Below, in pieces: positions 14,387-27,381 of a DNA stretch of 64,000 nt (the first letter of the stretch is position 1; every line of letters begins with the position of its first letter). Both the position numbers and the translations under genes were made by a program. Source of the stretch: Suillus spraguei (lineage: Eukaryota; Basidiomycota; Agaricomycetes; Boletales; Suillaceae); contig JABCPU010000003.1 in the NCBI GenBank assembly GCA_016800925.1, positions 186,001-250,000 on the forward strand. The letters run 5' to 3'. The notes under the pieces were generated by a model, which worked only from the letters and a program-made list of their open reading frames with translations, ran no database searches and was not told the origin of the DNA.

Positions 14387-15535
14387 TCAACTTTGAAACA
14401 CATGCTTTTTCTTTCTGCGCCTTTTGCGCTTCTTCTTGGGACTATCCGGGTTGTTATCCTTACCGGATCCATCACCCCGGTCCGGTGGACCATCGAGATT
14501 CAGCAGCGGAATCGTTAAACCCAGAGCCTCTGGATATAGAGGCGCATGCGCATGCGGAGGTGGTGGAGGATATTGAGTCGACAGACCCGGTACATTCAAT
14601 TCACCATCCCGTTTCAACTCTGTGCTGTTGTTCACTTTCACGTACTAAAACAACAACAAAAATGACTCGCCTGTTTGTAAAGCAGCCATCGAAAATGGAC
14701 CGGATATCGAAAATGAAGCGGAAGACAATTCGCTGCCAAGAGGAGGTGAATTGGCAGAGAGACTTTGATTACCGGATCGATCTGGGGTGGTAATAGACTG
14801 CGAATGGGGGATCGCCCGCTCTTGGAAGCTCATGCTTCGTTCGCTATCAGTAGCAGAGAGCTTCCGCTGCTTCTTCTCCCTTTTCTTGGCAGATGGGTCT
14901 GCGTTTATTTTACTCGCTTCAAGCGAAGACCATATGGAAGTAACGTTGCGAGCTTGTCCCAAATCATCACCCCCGGTCTTGCTATTCCCATCATCCGCCA
15001 GCCGATGAGGAGAGCTCGGCTTATGGGTTGATTGTGTGATAGAGTTCTCAAAGATTTTCGCTTTCGTCTTTGATCTTACTGCGAATGGATCGAGTTTAGT
15101 TTTCTTTCTAACCGTCCCTCCCCTTCTTTCTTCGTCTTCTGAATGATGTTCCGGCTTGAGGGTAGTGTCATCTTCCGGAGCGCGCTTGACTCCTTTCCCT
15201 ATCAAGTGATGCTTTAGACGCGCAGCGTCACGAGCTGATACAGAAGATTCTGGTATCGGAGCACCGACACCAAGTCTACTCAGTGATATTATGTCAATCG
15301 TGGAAACCATGACCGTGATCTGTACCATAACACACCTAGGAGGCCTACGTAGTTGCTCATCGAGTAACTTTTGGGCGTCCACTGTGCTTTTGCTGAGATT
15401 AGCTTTATGTGCCGGCTGTATCCACGACGAGACTAGATCTTCTGCAAATGACATGGACATATTAATTTGACCTTGCAATGTTTCTGTATCGATGTCATCG
15501 TCAGCTAGTGGGTCTGTCGTTTCTGTCGTAGACAT
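14387..15535 (-). CDS. DUF3245-like nuclear protein
   Basis: The N-terminus (MSTTETTDPLADDD) is followed by SFAEDLVSSWIQPAHKA and, across a GT-AG intron at about 15280-15340, by RRPPRLGVGAPIPES. This arrangement resembles the fungal DUF3245 family (function unknown); I make that match from memory. The middle is Ser/Lys-rich and disordered. Read straight through, the frame stops at a TAG at 14645. A GC-AG intron (14620-14670, 51 nt, CAG/GCGAGT donor, CACAG acceptor) removes that stop and joins in frame to ELKRDGELNVPG, a Pro run, and a basic tail PKKKRKRRRKKKHVFQS ending at 14387. The tail looks like a nuclear localisation signal. The gene is head to head with Gemin2, 228 bp between starts. 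Confidence 0.68.
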
Positions 15536-15763
15536 CCTGCAAGACTTGAATAGTGAACCGTATGTAATCGTAGTTTCGAGGCATACAGACGGGAGAGAAG
15601 CACCCCTGTGTGCAATAAAATTTTAGTTTGCAGTTTTGGTTACCTGGTATCGTTTCCCGCGGTCCAAGACATCTCGGCTACATAGCATCAACTCACCTCA
15701 CCAAATAACAGATAACAAATAACTTGAAAGTCGGCCACTCGAGTCGCCATACGCAGGGCTGAA

Positions 15764-17033
15764 ATGATTACCATTGGTCTCAAACGCAAATGGGATGATA
15801 CAAAGTATGATTCAGACGATGATGAACCGTCTTTCGGAAAACAAACATTGCCCGTGGCCAATCTACCCATGGATTTTGACCGTGAGCCAGAAGATGGACT
15901 GCAGTATCTGTTCACGGTCAGGTGAGTTGACATGGTTGCGTTTGGTTCTTTATTAACACACCCATAGACGCGATGCACGGCGGCTACCGCACGTCACGAG
16001 GGTCGCTAACCCGTACGAACTGCCTGAACCTGTTCCACCCCCTGATTTGTGCAGCCCGACAGCTCACGTAGCAACCTTCCCTCTGAACTTTGGCGGTCTA
16101 CTTTCTTGACACACTTTCGAAATCTCAGAAAGGTAAGGTACACCGTCAGGCTTGTGTGCCTGGATGAGTGATGAACTTTGTCCCCAGAATATCGCTCAGC
16201 CAACTATCCATGTGCATATCGATCCACACGGATCACGGAAGGTCATGCCAGATAAGAAAGAAAGAGATCTATGGTGGACATTTCTTGCTGGTTCACCAGA
16301 ATCGGACTGGAACCCACCCAAAAAAACAAAGAAAATGTCAAAGAAAAGCAGATCTTCCAAGTTCGAGGTGGAATATGACATCATTGACCAACAAAATTGT
16401 CCCGGAACTCATGAGACCTGGCGTATCAATTCAGACGGTGACGTTGAACTCGCAGAGGATAATATGGCAGATACATTGTCATCCGCAGCTCAGCCACATT
16501 CTGGACCTATGTCAGCGGCGACAGAATTCAGAAACACGAGTCACCTGCTGACTCGTCTGGACCTGGAACAGCCTTGTAGCCCTCGTGAGATCACCCCCTC
16601 ATTGCTGCGAAAAATAGACCATGTGCGTATGACAACGCCTTCTTACAAGTGCCTCAAGCTAAATTGAGTGCAGAATTTGTCCCTCCACCTTCTTATGTAC
16701 TTCGCTCATTGGATGAACGTCCACCTGCAACATCCCGCTGAATCGACCTTTGCGATCCTTGAGAGTCATGCACGTTGGATGTTTGCGTTGTTGGTGAAAG
16801 TGGAAGACTTCATTTCAGCGGATGACATGAGCCAACTGAGGAGCCTAGCCCGTGCTTGTTTGGAACTGATCGTTCAGCGACGGAAGTCCGAGGGGGCTGA
16901 AGTGCCTGATAATTTGTTATTCAAAAATAGCATGACTGAGACATCCTGCTGGATAATTTTTACTACCGTCTCTGGCATTTGGGGCCAAAGTGATCTGTGG
17001 CGAGACGCGGAGACGTTATTGGCGAGTGCTTAA
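15764..17033 (+). CDS. GEMIN2: Gemin2 (SMN-interacting protein, snRNP assembly)
   Basis: Gemin2 holds Sm proteins during assembly of spliceosomal snRNPs. The N-terminus MITIGLKRKWDD leads to LPMDFDREPEDGLQYLFTVR. After an intron come ANPYELPEPVPPP and LPSELWRSTFLTHFRNLRK, a pattern typical of the SIP1/Gemin2 family. Later exons carry LAGSPESDWNPPKKTKK, an acidic linker, PREITPSLLRKIDH and the helical C-terminal domain (LQHPAESTFAILESHARW, LRSLARACLELI, WIIFTTVSGIWGQSDLW). It ends LLASA at 17033. Four exons are implied. The gene is complete. It fits the intron-rich genome and joins other splicing genes in this window. Confidence 0.9.
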
Positions 17034-17493
17034 TATCACATGGTTATATCACTAATTACATTCAATGGCAACCATCCGCGCTGGGTTTGGTTGAATGTTC
17101 GAATGCTCGTTTGTCTAGAGACATGATTGTGATGTGTTGGCATGCCAAGCAATGCACGACCAGTGCTTCATTCCGATGGTGCCGGGCGTTCGCTGCGTTT
17201 CGTACCTCCAGACATGCTAACTCGGACAAACAGGCCTTATAGTAGTTATATCTCGATACCACACGTTATACAATGAATCCTCTGTGATGTTGTTTGTCAG
17301 TGACGGGAGCCATGATGTTCATTGTCATTAAAATGCATGTCTCGGTGATATCTAATGGAAACAGCCAATCAAATTTAACATTCCGTGAGAACCGTAACAT
17401 GCGATCATACGTAGCTTATTCGGGTCGGCCCATCTAGGCAATCGTAATATGCACGACAGTCAACTTACAACCGAGACTCTTGCCTTTTCACCA
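17034..17493. other. intergenic, upstream of the triplicated segment
   Basis: About 460 bp hold the promoter of the first GPI-protein copy. A CCAAT motif occurs at about 17363 (CAGCCAATCAAAT). No gene was seen. Confidence 0.45.
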
Positions 17494-17567
17494 CGTTCAT
17501 TACCTTTCAAAAAAAGAAGTCAGACTTTTTCAACTTCCCTCATCTCCTACTTTCTGGTTCTCCAAGT

Positions 17568-18245
17568 ATGCGTTCCTCCGCTGCTATCCTTTTGGCCTCC
17601 ATCGCATCGGCTTTTGCCTACCAGGTCACCTCTCCAGGTGGTAGTCAAGGCTGGACAACTTCTGGACCCAACTACCTGACTTGGGAGCGCGTTGACACCG
17701 ACCCATCGAACTTCACGGCTGTGTTGACCAACGAGGCATGTGTATTGGCATGCACTCTACTATGGAATTCTAATACTCTTTGCTCAGGACCAGAGTGTCA
17801 TGCCACAGGGTGCTCAGGTTCTCAATGCCCTTGTTGATGGAACCTTGGGCAGAATCCAGTGCAATCCTCCCAGTGGAGGCTGGCCTCAGGGCTCTGCCTT
17901 CCGTGTCAACCTTGCCGCAAATGCTGAAAGTCTCGACCAGTTGCTTGCCCAATCTTCCGAATTCAACATTAACTCCACGACATCTTCGACGAGTTCTTCC
18001 ATGACAATTGGTACTACTTCTACTTCGTAAGTTTTATTCCATATCAAGTTATTCGCTCTAATGGTTTTATTTGTAGCTTTGCAAGTATTGCAGTGACTCC
18101 GACCACTCCTGTAGCATCTAGCACCAGCTCAGATACCAGCACAACCCCCACTGCTAGTAACGCAGCCATCCTCGGAATGAAAGTGGAGGCGGGTTTCCTG
18201 ACCGCTGTTGCAGCCCTTGCTGCCTTTATCACCACTCGTTTCTGA
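17568..18245 (+). CDS. secreted Ser/Thr-rich GPI-anchored protein, copy 1
   Basis: The protein (191 residues) has a signal peptide MRSSAAILLASIASAFA. The following domain (YQVTSPGGSQGWTTSG, YLTWERVDTDPSNFTAVL, GGWPQGSAFRVNL) resembles the Ig-like Kre9/Knh1 Ser-Thr-rich GPI family. A Ser/Thr-rich stalk and a hydrophobic C-terminus (AGFLTAVAALAAFITTRF) with small residues before it complete the pattern, so a plasma-membrane or cell-wall location is likely. Exons are 17568-17735, 17788-18026 and 18077-18245. Intron 1 uses a GC donor (GAG/GCATGT); intron 2 uses GT (TTC/GTAAGT). N-glycosylation sequons NFT and NST are present. Copies 2 and 3 follow in tandem. Confidence 0.85.
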
Positions 18246-18479
18246 GCATTTGCGTAAAACGGATTATTATTCAGTGCTTCTCTTTACGTAGTGTTTTTTT
18301 TTTGGTTTGCGTAATGGTTGCTGTGATATGAACATTTTGTGATACCCTTTCACCCTCGTTGCGGCAATTCATTCTTCATTATTGTATCGTACATTCTTCT
18401 CTCGCCTGACTGTCGACAATCATGTTCAGCAGTAGCTTTCTCACCACTCACCGGATGGTGTTAGTAGTAACGAAGATGA

Positions 18480-19200
18480 CGTTCCTTTCTATTAAACCAA
18501 TTCTTACGAACATCTACTTTCTCCCAGTTGTAAGCCTCAAGTTGTGAGCTGATACACCATCATTTGTTTACGGCGATTGTGTGGTGGGTGAGGTTCACCG
18601 CGGATTTCTGGAAAAGGAAAACAAACTGCGGTCTTGGCGAGTCTTCACACAGGAGTATGTTCTCATGTTGGTGATATCGATTCGCTGTGATTTAATGGAC
18701 CCTCAGGGTTAAATGGCACCTGCAGGAGGGCGGAACTTTCGAGCCCGTCAAGCATATCGCTACTGTTCGAGGTAAAGCAGGCACCTTCTACTTGGCGAAC
18801 GCATCACCTTGAACATGTTTGTGAGGTGCAGCAGAATTGCAACAAGGTAAGCCACGTAATGATCCTGATCGTACCTATCATATTTATTATTTACGCCTTC
18901 GTTTTCCTCGGAAAATCTAAACTTGCAGTAGGTTATGGTTACAAGGGTATTATCACTGGGACGAGGAAGGTAAGCTGCTCCTTCAAGCACCTTAATCCGC
19001 TCACAATCATCAGGGTTTCGGCTGGTCGAGAAGTATGGGATGATTGTCGGGGGTATTGACCCTCACCGCCATGATCTTTCAAGTATGATCATGCTCAAGG
19101 ACAACCATATATGGTCATCTGGTACGCCTCGGTCTATGAAGTACTTAATTAAGACCAGCTGATATCGCTCCAAGGGTCAGTAACCGCTGCAATTTAACAG
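18480..19200 (+). pseudogene. QPRT pseudogene fragment 1
   Basis: This matches the 5' two-thirds of the intact QPRT gene at 22592. The segment around the start codon is deleted (AAACCAATTCTTACG replaces the ATG region), about 11 bp around the later GTTTGCAGAG are missing, and several exons carry further indels and stops. Recognisable remains include the frames for GYGYKGIITGTRK and the intron-exon pattern near 18950-19120. It ends abruptly at the unit junction at 19200, inside the exon for SITAAIQQ. It cannot make an enzyme. Confidence 0.85.
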
Positions 19201-19264
19201 CGTTCATTTCCCTTCAAAAAAGAAGTCAAACGTCCACCATCTCCCACTTTCTGGTTCTGCAAGC

Positions 19265-19978
19265 ATGCGCTCCTCCGCTGCTATCCTTTTGGCCTCCATC
19301 GCATCGGCTTTTGCCTACCAGGTCACCTCTCCAGGTAGTAGTCAAGGTTGGACAACTTCTGGACCCAACTACCTGACGTGGGAGCGCGTTGACACCGACC
19401 CATCGAACTTCACGGCTGTGTTGACCAACGTGGTATGTGTATTGGCATGCACTCTACTATGGAATTCTAATGCTCTTTGCTCAGAACCAGGGTGCCATGC
19501 CACAGGGTGATCAGGTTCTCAACGCCCTTGTTGATGGAACCTTGGGTACAATCCAATGCAACCCTCCAAGTGGAGGCTGGCCTCAGGGCCCTGGCTTCCG
19601 TGTCAACCTTGCCACAGATGCTCAAAATATCGACCAGTTGCTTGCCCAATCTAATCAATTCGACATCACCTCCACGACATCTTCAACGAGCTCTTCCACG
19701 ACAACTGATACTACCTCTACTTCGTAAGTGTCATTCCATATCAAGTTATTGGCTCTAATGATTTTACTTGTAGCCTCGTGACTACCGCAGTGACCCCAAC
19801 CACTCCTGTAGCGTCTAGTACCAACTCAGATACCAGCACAACTCCCACCACTCATATAGCGTCTAGTACCAGCACAACCCCCACTGCTAGTAGCGCAGCC
19901 ATCCTCGGAATGAAAGTGGAGGCAGGCTTCCTGACCGCTGTTGCAGCCCTTGCTGCCTTTATCACCACTCGTTTCTGA
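19265..19978 (+). CDS. secreted Ser/Thr-rich GPI-anchored protein, copy 2
   Basis: This 203-residue paralogue of copy 1 has the same signal peptide (MRSSAAILLASIASAFA), Kre9/Knh1-like domain and GPI tail (AGFLTAVAALAAFITTRF). Exons are 19265-19432, 19485-19723 and 19774-19978. Both introns have GT donors. Intron 1 reads GTG/GTATGT where copies 1 and 3 read GAG/GCATGT, so the residue before the intron is Val rather than Glu. The Ser/Thr stalk is longer than in copy 1 because of an imperfect internal repeat (TTPVASSTNSDTSTTPTT and TTHIASSTSTTPT). Only about 65 bp upstream of the ATG match copy 1; beyond that lies pseudogene DNA. Confidence 0.85.
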
Positions 19979-20214
19979 GTATTTGCGTAAAACATATTAC
20001 TACTCAGCACCTGGATATTTTCTCATTGTGTAGTGTTTTTTTTGGTTTGCATGATAGTTGTGATATGGATATTTTCCTGATACCCTTTTACCTTCGTTGC
20101 GGCAATTCTTCATTATCATATCGTACATTCGTCCCGCCTGACTGTCGACAGTCATGTCCAACGGTAGCTTTCTCACCACTCACCGGATGGTGTTAGTAGT
20201 AACAAAGACTCTAT

Positions 20215-21595
20215 TATCTCACTTCACCTCTTAAGTTCTGTTGAACCAATTTTTACGAACATTTACTTCTTCCCAGTTGGAAGGCTCAAGTTGTGAGCTG
20301 ATGCACCACCACTTGATTACGGCGGTTATGCGGTGGGCGAGGTTCACCGCGGAGGCACTGCTTTCTGGAAAAGGAAAACAAATTCTTGGACGGACTCATA
20401 CAGCTTGGATGCGTCATGTCGATGACATCGATTCGCTGTGATTTATAGCCATTTGCAGAACGCTAGGCCTTTTTTTTTCACTACATATGTTCGGCAATAA
20501 GCCAAGACGACAGACCTTTAAATTCCGACGGACACTCTTGATCTACAACTCGGATGGGACGACACATATCCAAGGAATGAAAGCAAGTTGCTCTACAAAT
20601 GAGCTTGCTAAACGTCAAGGACCCAACGATCTGTCGTTACACTGGGACTAGTGAGCGGTCATTGCGATATTTTCGAAAGGCGTATCGGGAGACTGGTGAA
20701 GTCATGAGGACACCGGTTTGTGCTGGTCGACCCCGCATCCTCGATAGTCTTGGTGCCAGTGAGTCATGACTTATTTTCAGTACTACTTATATGTGATTTC
20801 TCAGTTCCTTGAGGCGTGTATTGAGCAACAACCAGGTATTCTCCTCACTGAGATGTAGGTTCAACTGCGGAAGACCACCCTACATATTTGTTAGAGTTTA
20901 GTATTTCGCCCTTCGCCATCGTTCATTGTTCAGACAGTCTCGACTACGTATAAATACCTACGTCGTAGACTGTCCTCTCCTTGTCGTCTCCCGCCATGTC
21001 TTAGACACTCAATACAGTTCTCCAGCTCCAACAATATCTGATCGGAGAATAGAAGTTAGAATACCGCTGTGTGTGTAGTGAAATTTTTGGCCTAGCGTGG
21101 CTGTAATGGACCCACAGGGCTAAATGGCACATGCAGGAGGGCGGGACTTTTAAGCCCGTCGAGCTTGTTCCGAGGTAAAGCAGGCACTATCTACTTGGCG
21201 AACGGCATCGCTCGGCTTGAGCATATTTAGCGGCATTGCAACAAGGTAAGCCACGTGATAATCGATTGTACCTATCATATTTACGCCTTCGTTTTCCTCG
21301 GAAGATCTAAACTTGTCAAAGACCTTGCAGTAGGTTATGGCTACAGGGCTATTATCGCTGAGACGAGGAAGACAACTCCAGGTAAGCTGCCCCTTCAAGG
21401 ACCTTGATTCGCTCACAATCACCAGGGTTTCGATTGGTCGAAAAGTATGGAATGACTGTCGGGGGTATTGACCCTCACCACCATGATCTTTCAAGTATGA
21501 TCATGCTCAAGGAAACCATATATGGTCGTATTGTGCGCCTGAATTAAGACCAGCTGATATCGCTCCAAGGGTCAATAACCCCTGCAATCCAACAG
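20215..21595 (+). pseudogene. QPRT pseudogene fragment 2, split by an inserted element
   Basis: This is the counterpart of fragment 1. It shares the loss of the start-codon segment and the 11-bp deletion, and adds its own changes. It is split at 20445/21104 by the Tc1/mariner-like element. The second part (21104-21595) again covers the region of VGYGYKGI and ends at the same QPRT exon position as fragment 1. Confidence 0.85.
20446..21103 (+). mobile_element. Tc1/mariner-like element relic (658 bp)
   Basis: The insert is absent from the same place in units 1 and 3, so its ends can be read exactly. It is flanked by TA on both sides (20444-20445 and 21104-21105), the target duplication expected of the Tc1/mariner superfamily. 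The left end AGCCA...ACGCTAGGCC...TTTCACTACA matches the reverse complement of the right end (CAGCCACGCTAGGCC, then TTTCACTACA), apart from an 8-bp insertion on the left. The interior encodes remains of a transposase DNA-binding region: SERSLRYFRKAYRETG, then AGRPRILDSLG, FLEACIEQQPGILLTEM and STTYKYLRRRL, in broken frames. The DDE catalytic part is missing, so it is non-autonomous. Confidence 0.82.
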
Positions 21596-23730
<2,135 letters not shown>

Positions 23731-23756
23731 TGGACACTGGACATATATTATTACTA

Positions 23757-25083
23757 TTATGTGTACACTTGATCATGGAGATCAAAAAGTCTAAGCGCAT
23801 TCAAACCTAGGATGTTAGCCTGATGTTCCGGTTTGGAATCTCCACCGGCCATATTTCGGATGGCTGCCAGATTGTTTTCTACGCCTGGCCATTTTGGCTT
23901 ACTTCAAGTGGCGGGAAGAATGGATGATCGGTACCAAACAATAGTCTGGTGCTTCCGACTAGAGGATTAATAGTCCCGCCGCCATTCTTGAACGCAGATG
24001 CGCGAGAAATAGTTCGGCTAACGAAAGTCAACTCTTCGGACCCGTATGCGACAGCGTCGAAATAGAGTTGGCCAAGGTAATATCTTGCATCATGTTTCAA
24101 TCTGTTCGCAACGATAGGATCATGTTGGATGCACGAGGCCAGTCGAGATGACAGTTGAGGCAAGGCTCCCCCGGAATGAGCTAAGAGTAAACGGAGGTCT
24201 GGGAACCGGTCCAAAACGCCCGAGAGAATGAGGCGCGTGATGGCCTAAATATCAATGTAAAAATCTATTCTGAATCATCAGACCCAAAATATTACCCACA
24301 ATGGTCGTCTCGAAAGGAAAGCCCAAGGCCAGTGGCAACACATGTCCATTATTATTCTCTCCAAATGCTGTACTGTCAACACCATAATGTGGGTGTATGA
24401 AGACGACAAGCCTCGCCGCTTGAATAGCGTCCCAAACTGGGTCCAACGCATTGTCATCGAGACCTTTCCCGATGCCTTTGGTTCCCATGATGATGCCTCG
24501 GATGTGAGGGAGTGATTTAAGATGTTCTATAGTTTGAATGATGGTAGACACTTCTACATCCGGGACCAGAGGGAGAAGGCCGAAGCCGTAGAGCGTCTTG
24601 AGACCAGAGAACCCTTCTGCAGGAGGAGAAGTTGCACAGTATTCTTCAAGGTTGTTGTTCAATTCGTGAGCTAGGGTTTGAGCCCGATCTGCTGGCAAGA
24701 AATCGAGCCATGGATTGGCTGAACTACCGTCGAGAGTGATGAGTTACTCCGTACTATCGCAAGAAGCGAAGAAACAAACCTCACGAATGAGATGTTTATA
24801 CCATGCTTGCGCATGAATTCGAGCTTCTCATCTCGATCCCAGTACTGATATGTTGTAAGCGAATATGCTTGTACTTCATTTGGAACAGCAGACATACCTG
24901 AGGACCAATTGGGCGACCACCGCTTGGCTCTCCATCCAAAATCAACAATCTTTCTTCAGTCTTGACCCCATTTGTCCAGTTCAAAATACGGGGAGCCGAG
25001 GTTCTTGCACGAAGTTCAGCTGCGTACCGGGGCAAGTAAACATGGGTGTGCACGTCAACAATCGGATGTGTTATGTTCGCCAT
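23757..25083 (-). CDS. ACMSD-like amidohydrolase-family decarboxylase, possible frameshift near 3' end
   Basis: This is a metal-dependent decarboxylase of the amidohydrolase-2 family, resembling 2-amino-3-carboxymuconate-6-semialdehyde decarboxylase. It begins MANITHPIVDVHTHVYLP (25083), with the HTH metal motif. The next pieces are GEPSGGRPIGPQ, YWDRDEKLEFMRKHGINIS, AQTLAHELNNNLEEYC, RGIIMGTKGIGKGLDD, VVFIHPHYGVD, LLLAHSGGALPQL and LLFGTDHPFFPPLE. After PPLEV the open frame ends at a stop at 23879. A one-base shift would continue WPGVENNLAAIRNMAGG to ILGLNALRLFDL and a TAA at 23757, matching the family C-terminus. An upstream Met (MTELLKS) is an alternative start. It converges on QPRT, 26 bp between stops. 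Confidence 0.8.
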
Positions 25084-25353
25084 GCTGGTTATGCTCTTAA
25101 GCAGCTCAGTCATAACGCGCTGACCTGGCTTTACTGGATTCATCGATCGATAAGGACACGCGCTGGGATGAATTTGAATAGATCCGGGCGGCCGCCAATA
25201 GCAGCGAAGTAGACTATGTAATAGAAAGTGGTATTCGTGCCGGAACCTTTTCAATTAATACTCGGTTCGATTGATTTCAAACCATCTGTCGGCAACGTCA
25301 ATATACAGGCATGCTGCACGCCAGTCGGTTAGTGCTTTTACTTCAGAACACTC

Positions 25354-27007
25354 ATGACCAACGAACTGCAGGTGTGTTCCCCACTATCCAGAGTGCGCAG
25401 AGTTCATGAAGAGGTCTGTGGTTTTATTTTTACAATACCAGCACGGTCACTCACAGTTTTAATCAGTGGATGCAGGTCACAGATTCGCTCCGCCGTATAG
25501 GCAATGAGCTCAACCAAATAGTTATCGACTCGGTGGATGAATCTAGAGCGTACAAAACTCGAGCTACGGAATGGGAAACTAGACATCAAGATATTGTCAC
25601 GGAGAATAATGCCTTCAGAGCTCATAACGAGGAATTGAAACGTCTACTCGAGCTCAACCAGCCTGACGCAGGGCGCGCAATCGAGGGTAGAGATGCCGCA
25701 TATCGTAAATTGCGACACGTGCGGCGTGTGATGCGCGATGTCTTAGTGGACTTGACGGTAAGACGTCCACCTTTGTCGAATTACGTCTCTGAAATCAAAG
25801 TTCATATCGCAGCTTGATTTTGAAGACAGCCCCATTGAAGGCGCTTCGCTGCTGTTACAGTCAGAACCTCAGCCACAATACAAGCAGGTTGGCGCCTCCC
25901 CGTCTCCTTCGGGCCGAAGTCGCAGAAACGGTGGATCTTCAAACAACTCTGGTTCTAGCAACACTCTGCATCCGCCAGTATCAAAGGGAAAGGAACGTAG
26001 CTCGCCCAGAACTCCGATGATTGTACCGATTTCATCTCCAGCCTCGACTTCATATTCTCGCACATCCGAGTCAAGGACAGCAAGCGGAGTTGTATCTGAT
26101 CTCAGCAATCAGCAGAGATCATCTGAATCTAACAGCTCATCCGAACCCTCTGTGGAATTGTCTGTACATGCTGCTAAAAACTCTTCCGGGGGTGGCGGCG
26201 ATATTTGGAGGTTGACTTCATCTCGCTGCCCTCGGAGTGCGGAAGTAATTTGTCCTATTGACATGCAATTGTTCCAGGAACAGCTGAACCTTGGCGAAGA
26301 CATGGTCAGTAGTCCGAGCATATCATGTATGCAATCTAACGTTATACAGATATACTCTCTAGAAAGGTGCCTAGCTTTCTTGCTAGTAGACTACCTATGT
26401 TGAACATATAATCAGCCTTGGACAGGCGGATAAACATTGTTTTCGTTTACAGATCATCGACAACATGGCATTCGTTCACGACCCGTTCTCCATGGATGGA
26501 CCAGGCGAATCTCTCTTGATGGACTGGGGCACACCAGATGCCAACGAGACAGTTCGTGCGTATATTGTAAAGAAACGCCCTAGAGATCGTGTTCTCCACA
26601 CGTTCACCTTTCCCTTGAAGAGGGTGAGTTGTTACATCATCCACGATCAAATTTTGATCATCTTATTTGATTATGTATAACAGGGAATTTGGTATTATAT
26701 TGGCGCCCACAGATGGAACGTGAGAGACCTTTTCGAGGTCTGGCCTACTCTGGATGATAGAGTAAGTTTGAGGAACCTGTACCAGAGTCGTTGACTTTGA
26801 ATTTTCACCAAGGCTAAAGAAGTCGTTACTGGTAAACTGCAGAGACGTTGCAACCGTGGACTTTCTCAGCAAGAAGTTGCTGAGATGATTCAAGTTGGAC
26901 GACTGCAGCAATTCTGTATCGAAGTGAGCAGTCTGTCACTGAAGGATCTCAGTCGAGCGTTTGCGAAGATGAGTTTAGGCTATGAAGGAGGGAATGTTGT
27001 CCAATGA
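25354..27007 (+). CDS. coiled-coil hypothetical protein
   Basis: I do not recognise a characterised family. The start MTNELQ at 25354 is joined by an intron to WMQVTDSLRRIGNELNQIV. An N-terminal helical region follows (ENNAFRAHNEELKRLLEL), probably coiled coil, with YRKLRHVRRVMRDVLVDL. The middle is a long Ser/Pro-rich disordered region (SPSPSGRSRRNGG; SSPRTPMIVPISSP). The C-terminal part is folded-looking: AFVHDPFSMDGPGESLLMDW, RVLHTFTFPLKR, GIWYYIGAHRWNVRDLFEVW and GLSQQEVAEMIQVGRLQQF, ending at TGA 27005-27007. About six introns. It is likely a basidiomycete-restricted protein. It is head to head with the ACMSD-like gene, about 270 bp between starts. Confidence 0.72.
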
Positions 27008-27381
27008 TCCTGATACGTTGATGTATCTTTTTTGGTTTTGTTTCATACTTGGTGCAACGGTCAATGCATGATGGAGGACAGGATTTATACAATAGGATCA
27101 AGCACGTTTCATCAGAGCTCCTGATACATCAAGAAGAAGGTCCCAGTTGAACGTGTGGATTCAAAAAAATTAGGCGCTGAGTTGCTATCGATGACCATGT
27201 GACAAGTCTATAAAAAGTGGTTTACAATTGGATTACCATTACTAAAATAAACCCTAGAGAGCGCTTGTAGTAATGCTATTACTCAAGGTCAACCATCACG
27301 TCCAGTAATATCTCGTTCCGTTTCAACAACGACGACGTAGGGCACCGCCCTTCATTATTTTTCTTTCTTCACCACCTTACG
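27008..27381. promoter_or_regulatory. intergenic with TATA-like element upstream of 27382
   Basis: A TATAAAAAG sequence at about 27210 lies about 170 bp before the start at 27382. A CT-rich stretch (TTTTTCTTTCTTCACCACC) sits immediately before the ATG. Both are plausible promoter features, but no experiment supports them. Confidence 0.35.

Larger units (their letters stand above)
17494..19200 (+). repeat. tandem unit 1: GPI-protein gene + dead QPRT 5' part
   Basis: This is the first of three direct repeats. It begins at CGTTCATTACC, 74 bp before the GPI-protein start. It ends inside a QPRT exon at AATTTAACAG, where the next unit's CGTTCATT follows without spacer. Length is 1707 bp. Confidence 0.9.
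19201..21595 (+). repeat. tandem unit 2: GPI-protein gene + dead QPRT, with inserted element
   Basis: The second direct repeat is 2395 bp. It is longer than the others because it contains the 658-bp element at 20446-21103. It starts and ends at the same two sequence points as unit 1 (CGTTCATT start, ATCCAACAG end). Confidence 0.9.

Noticed and set aside
18950..19060. QPRT fragments as a second active QPRT gene
   Set aside because: The start codon segment is deleted and the gene ends at the unit junction without its 3' exons.
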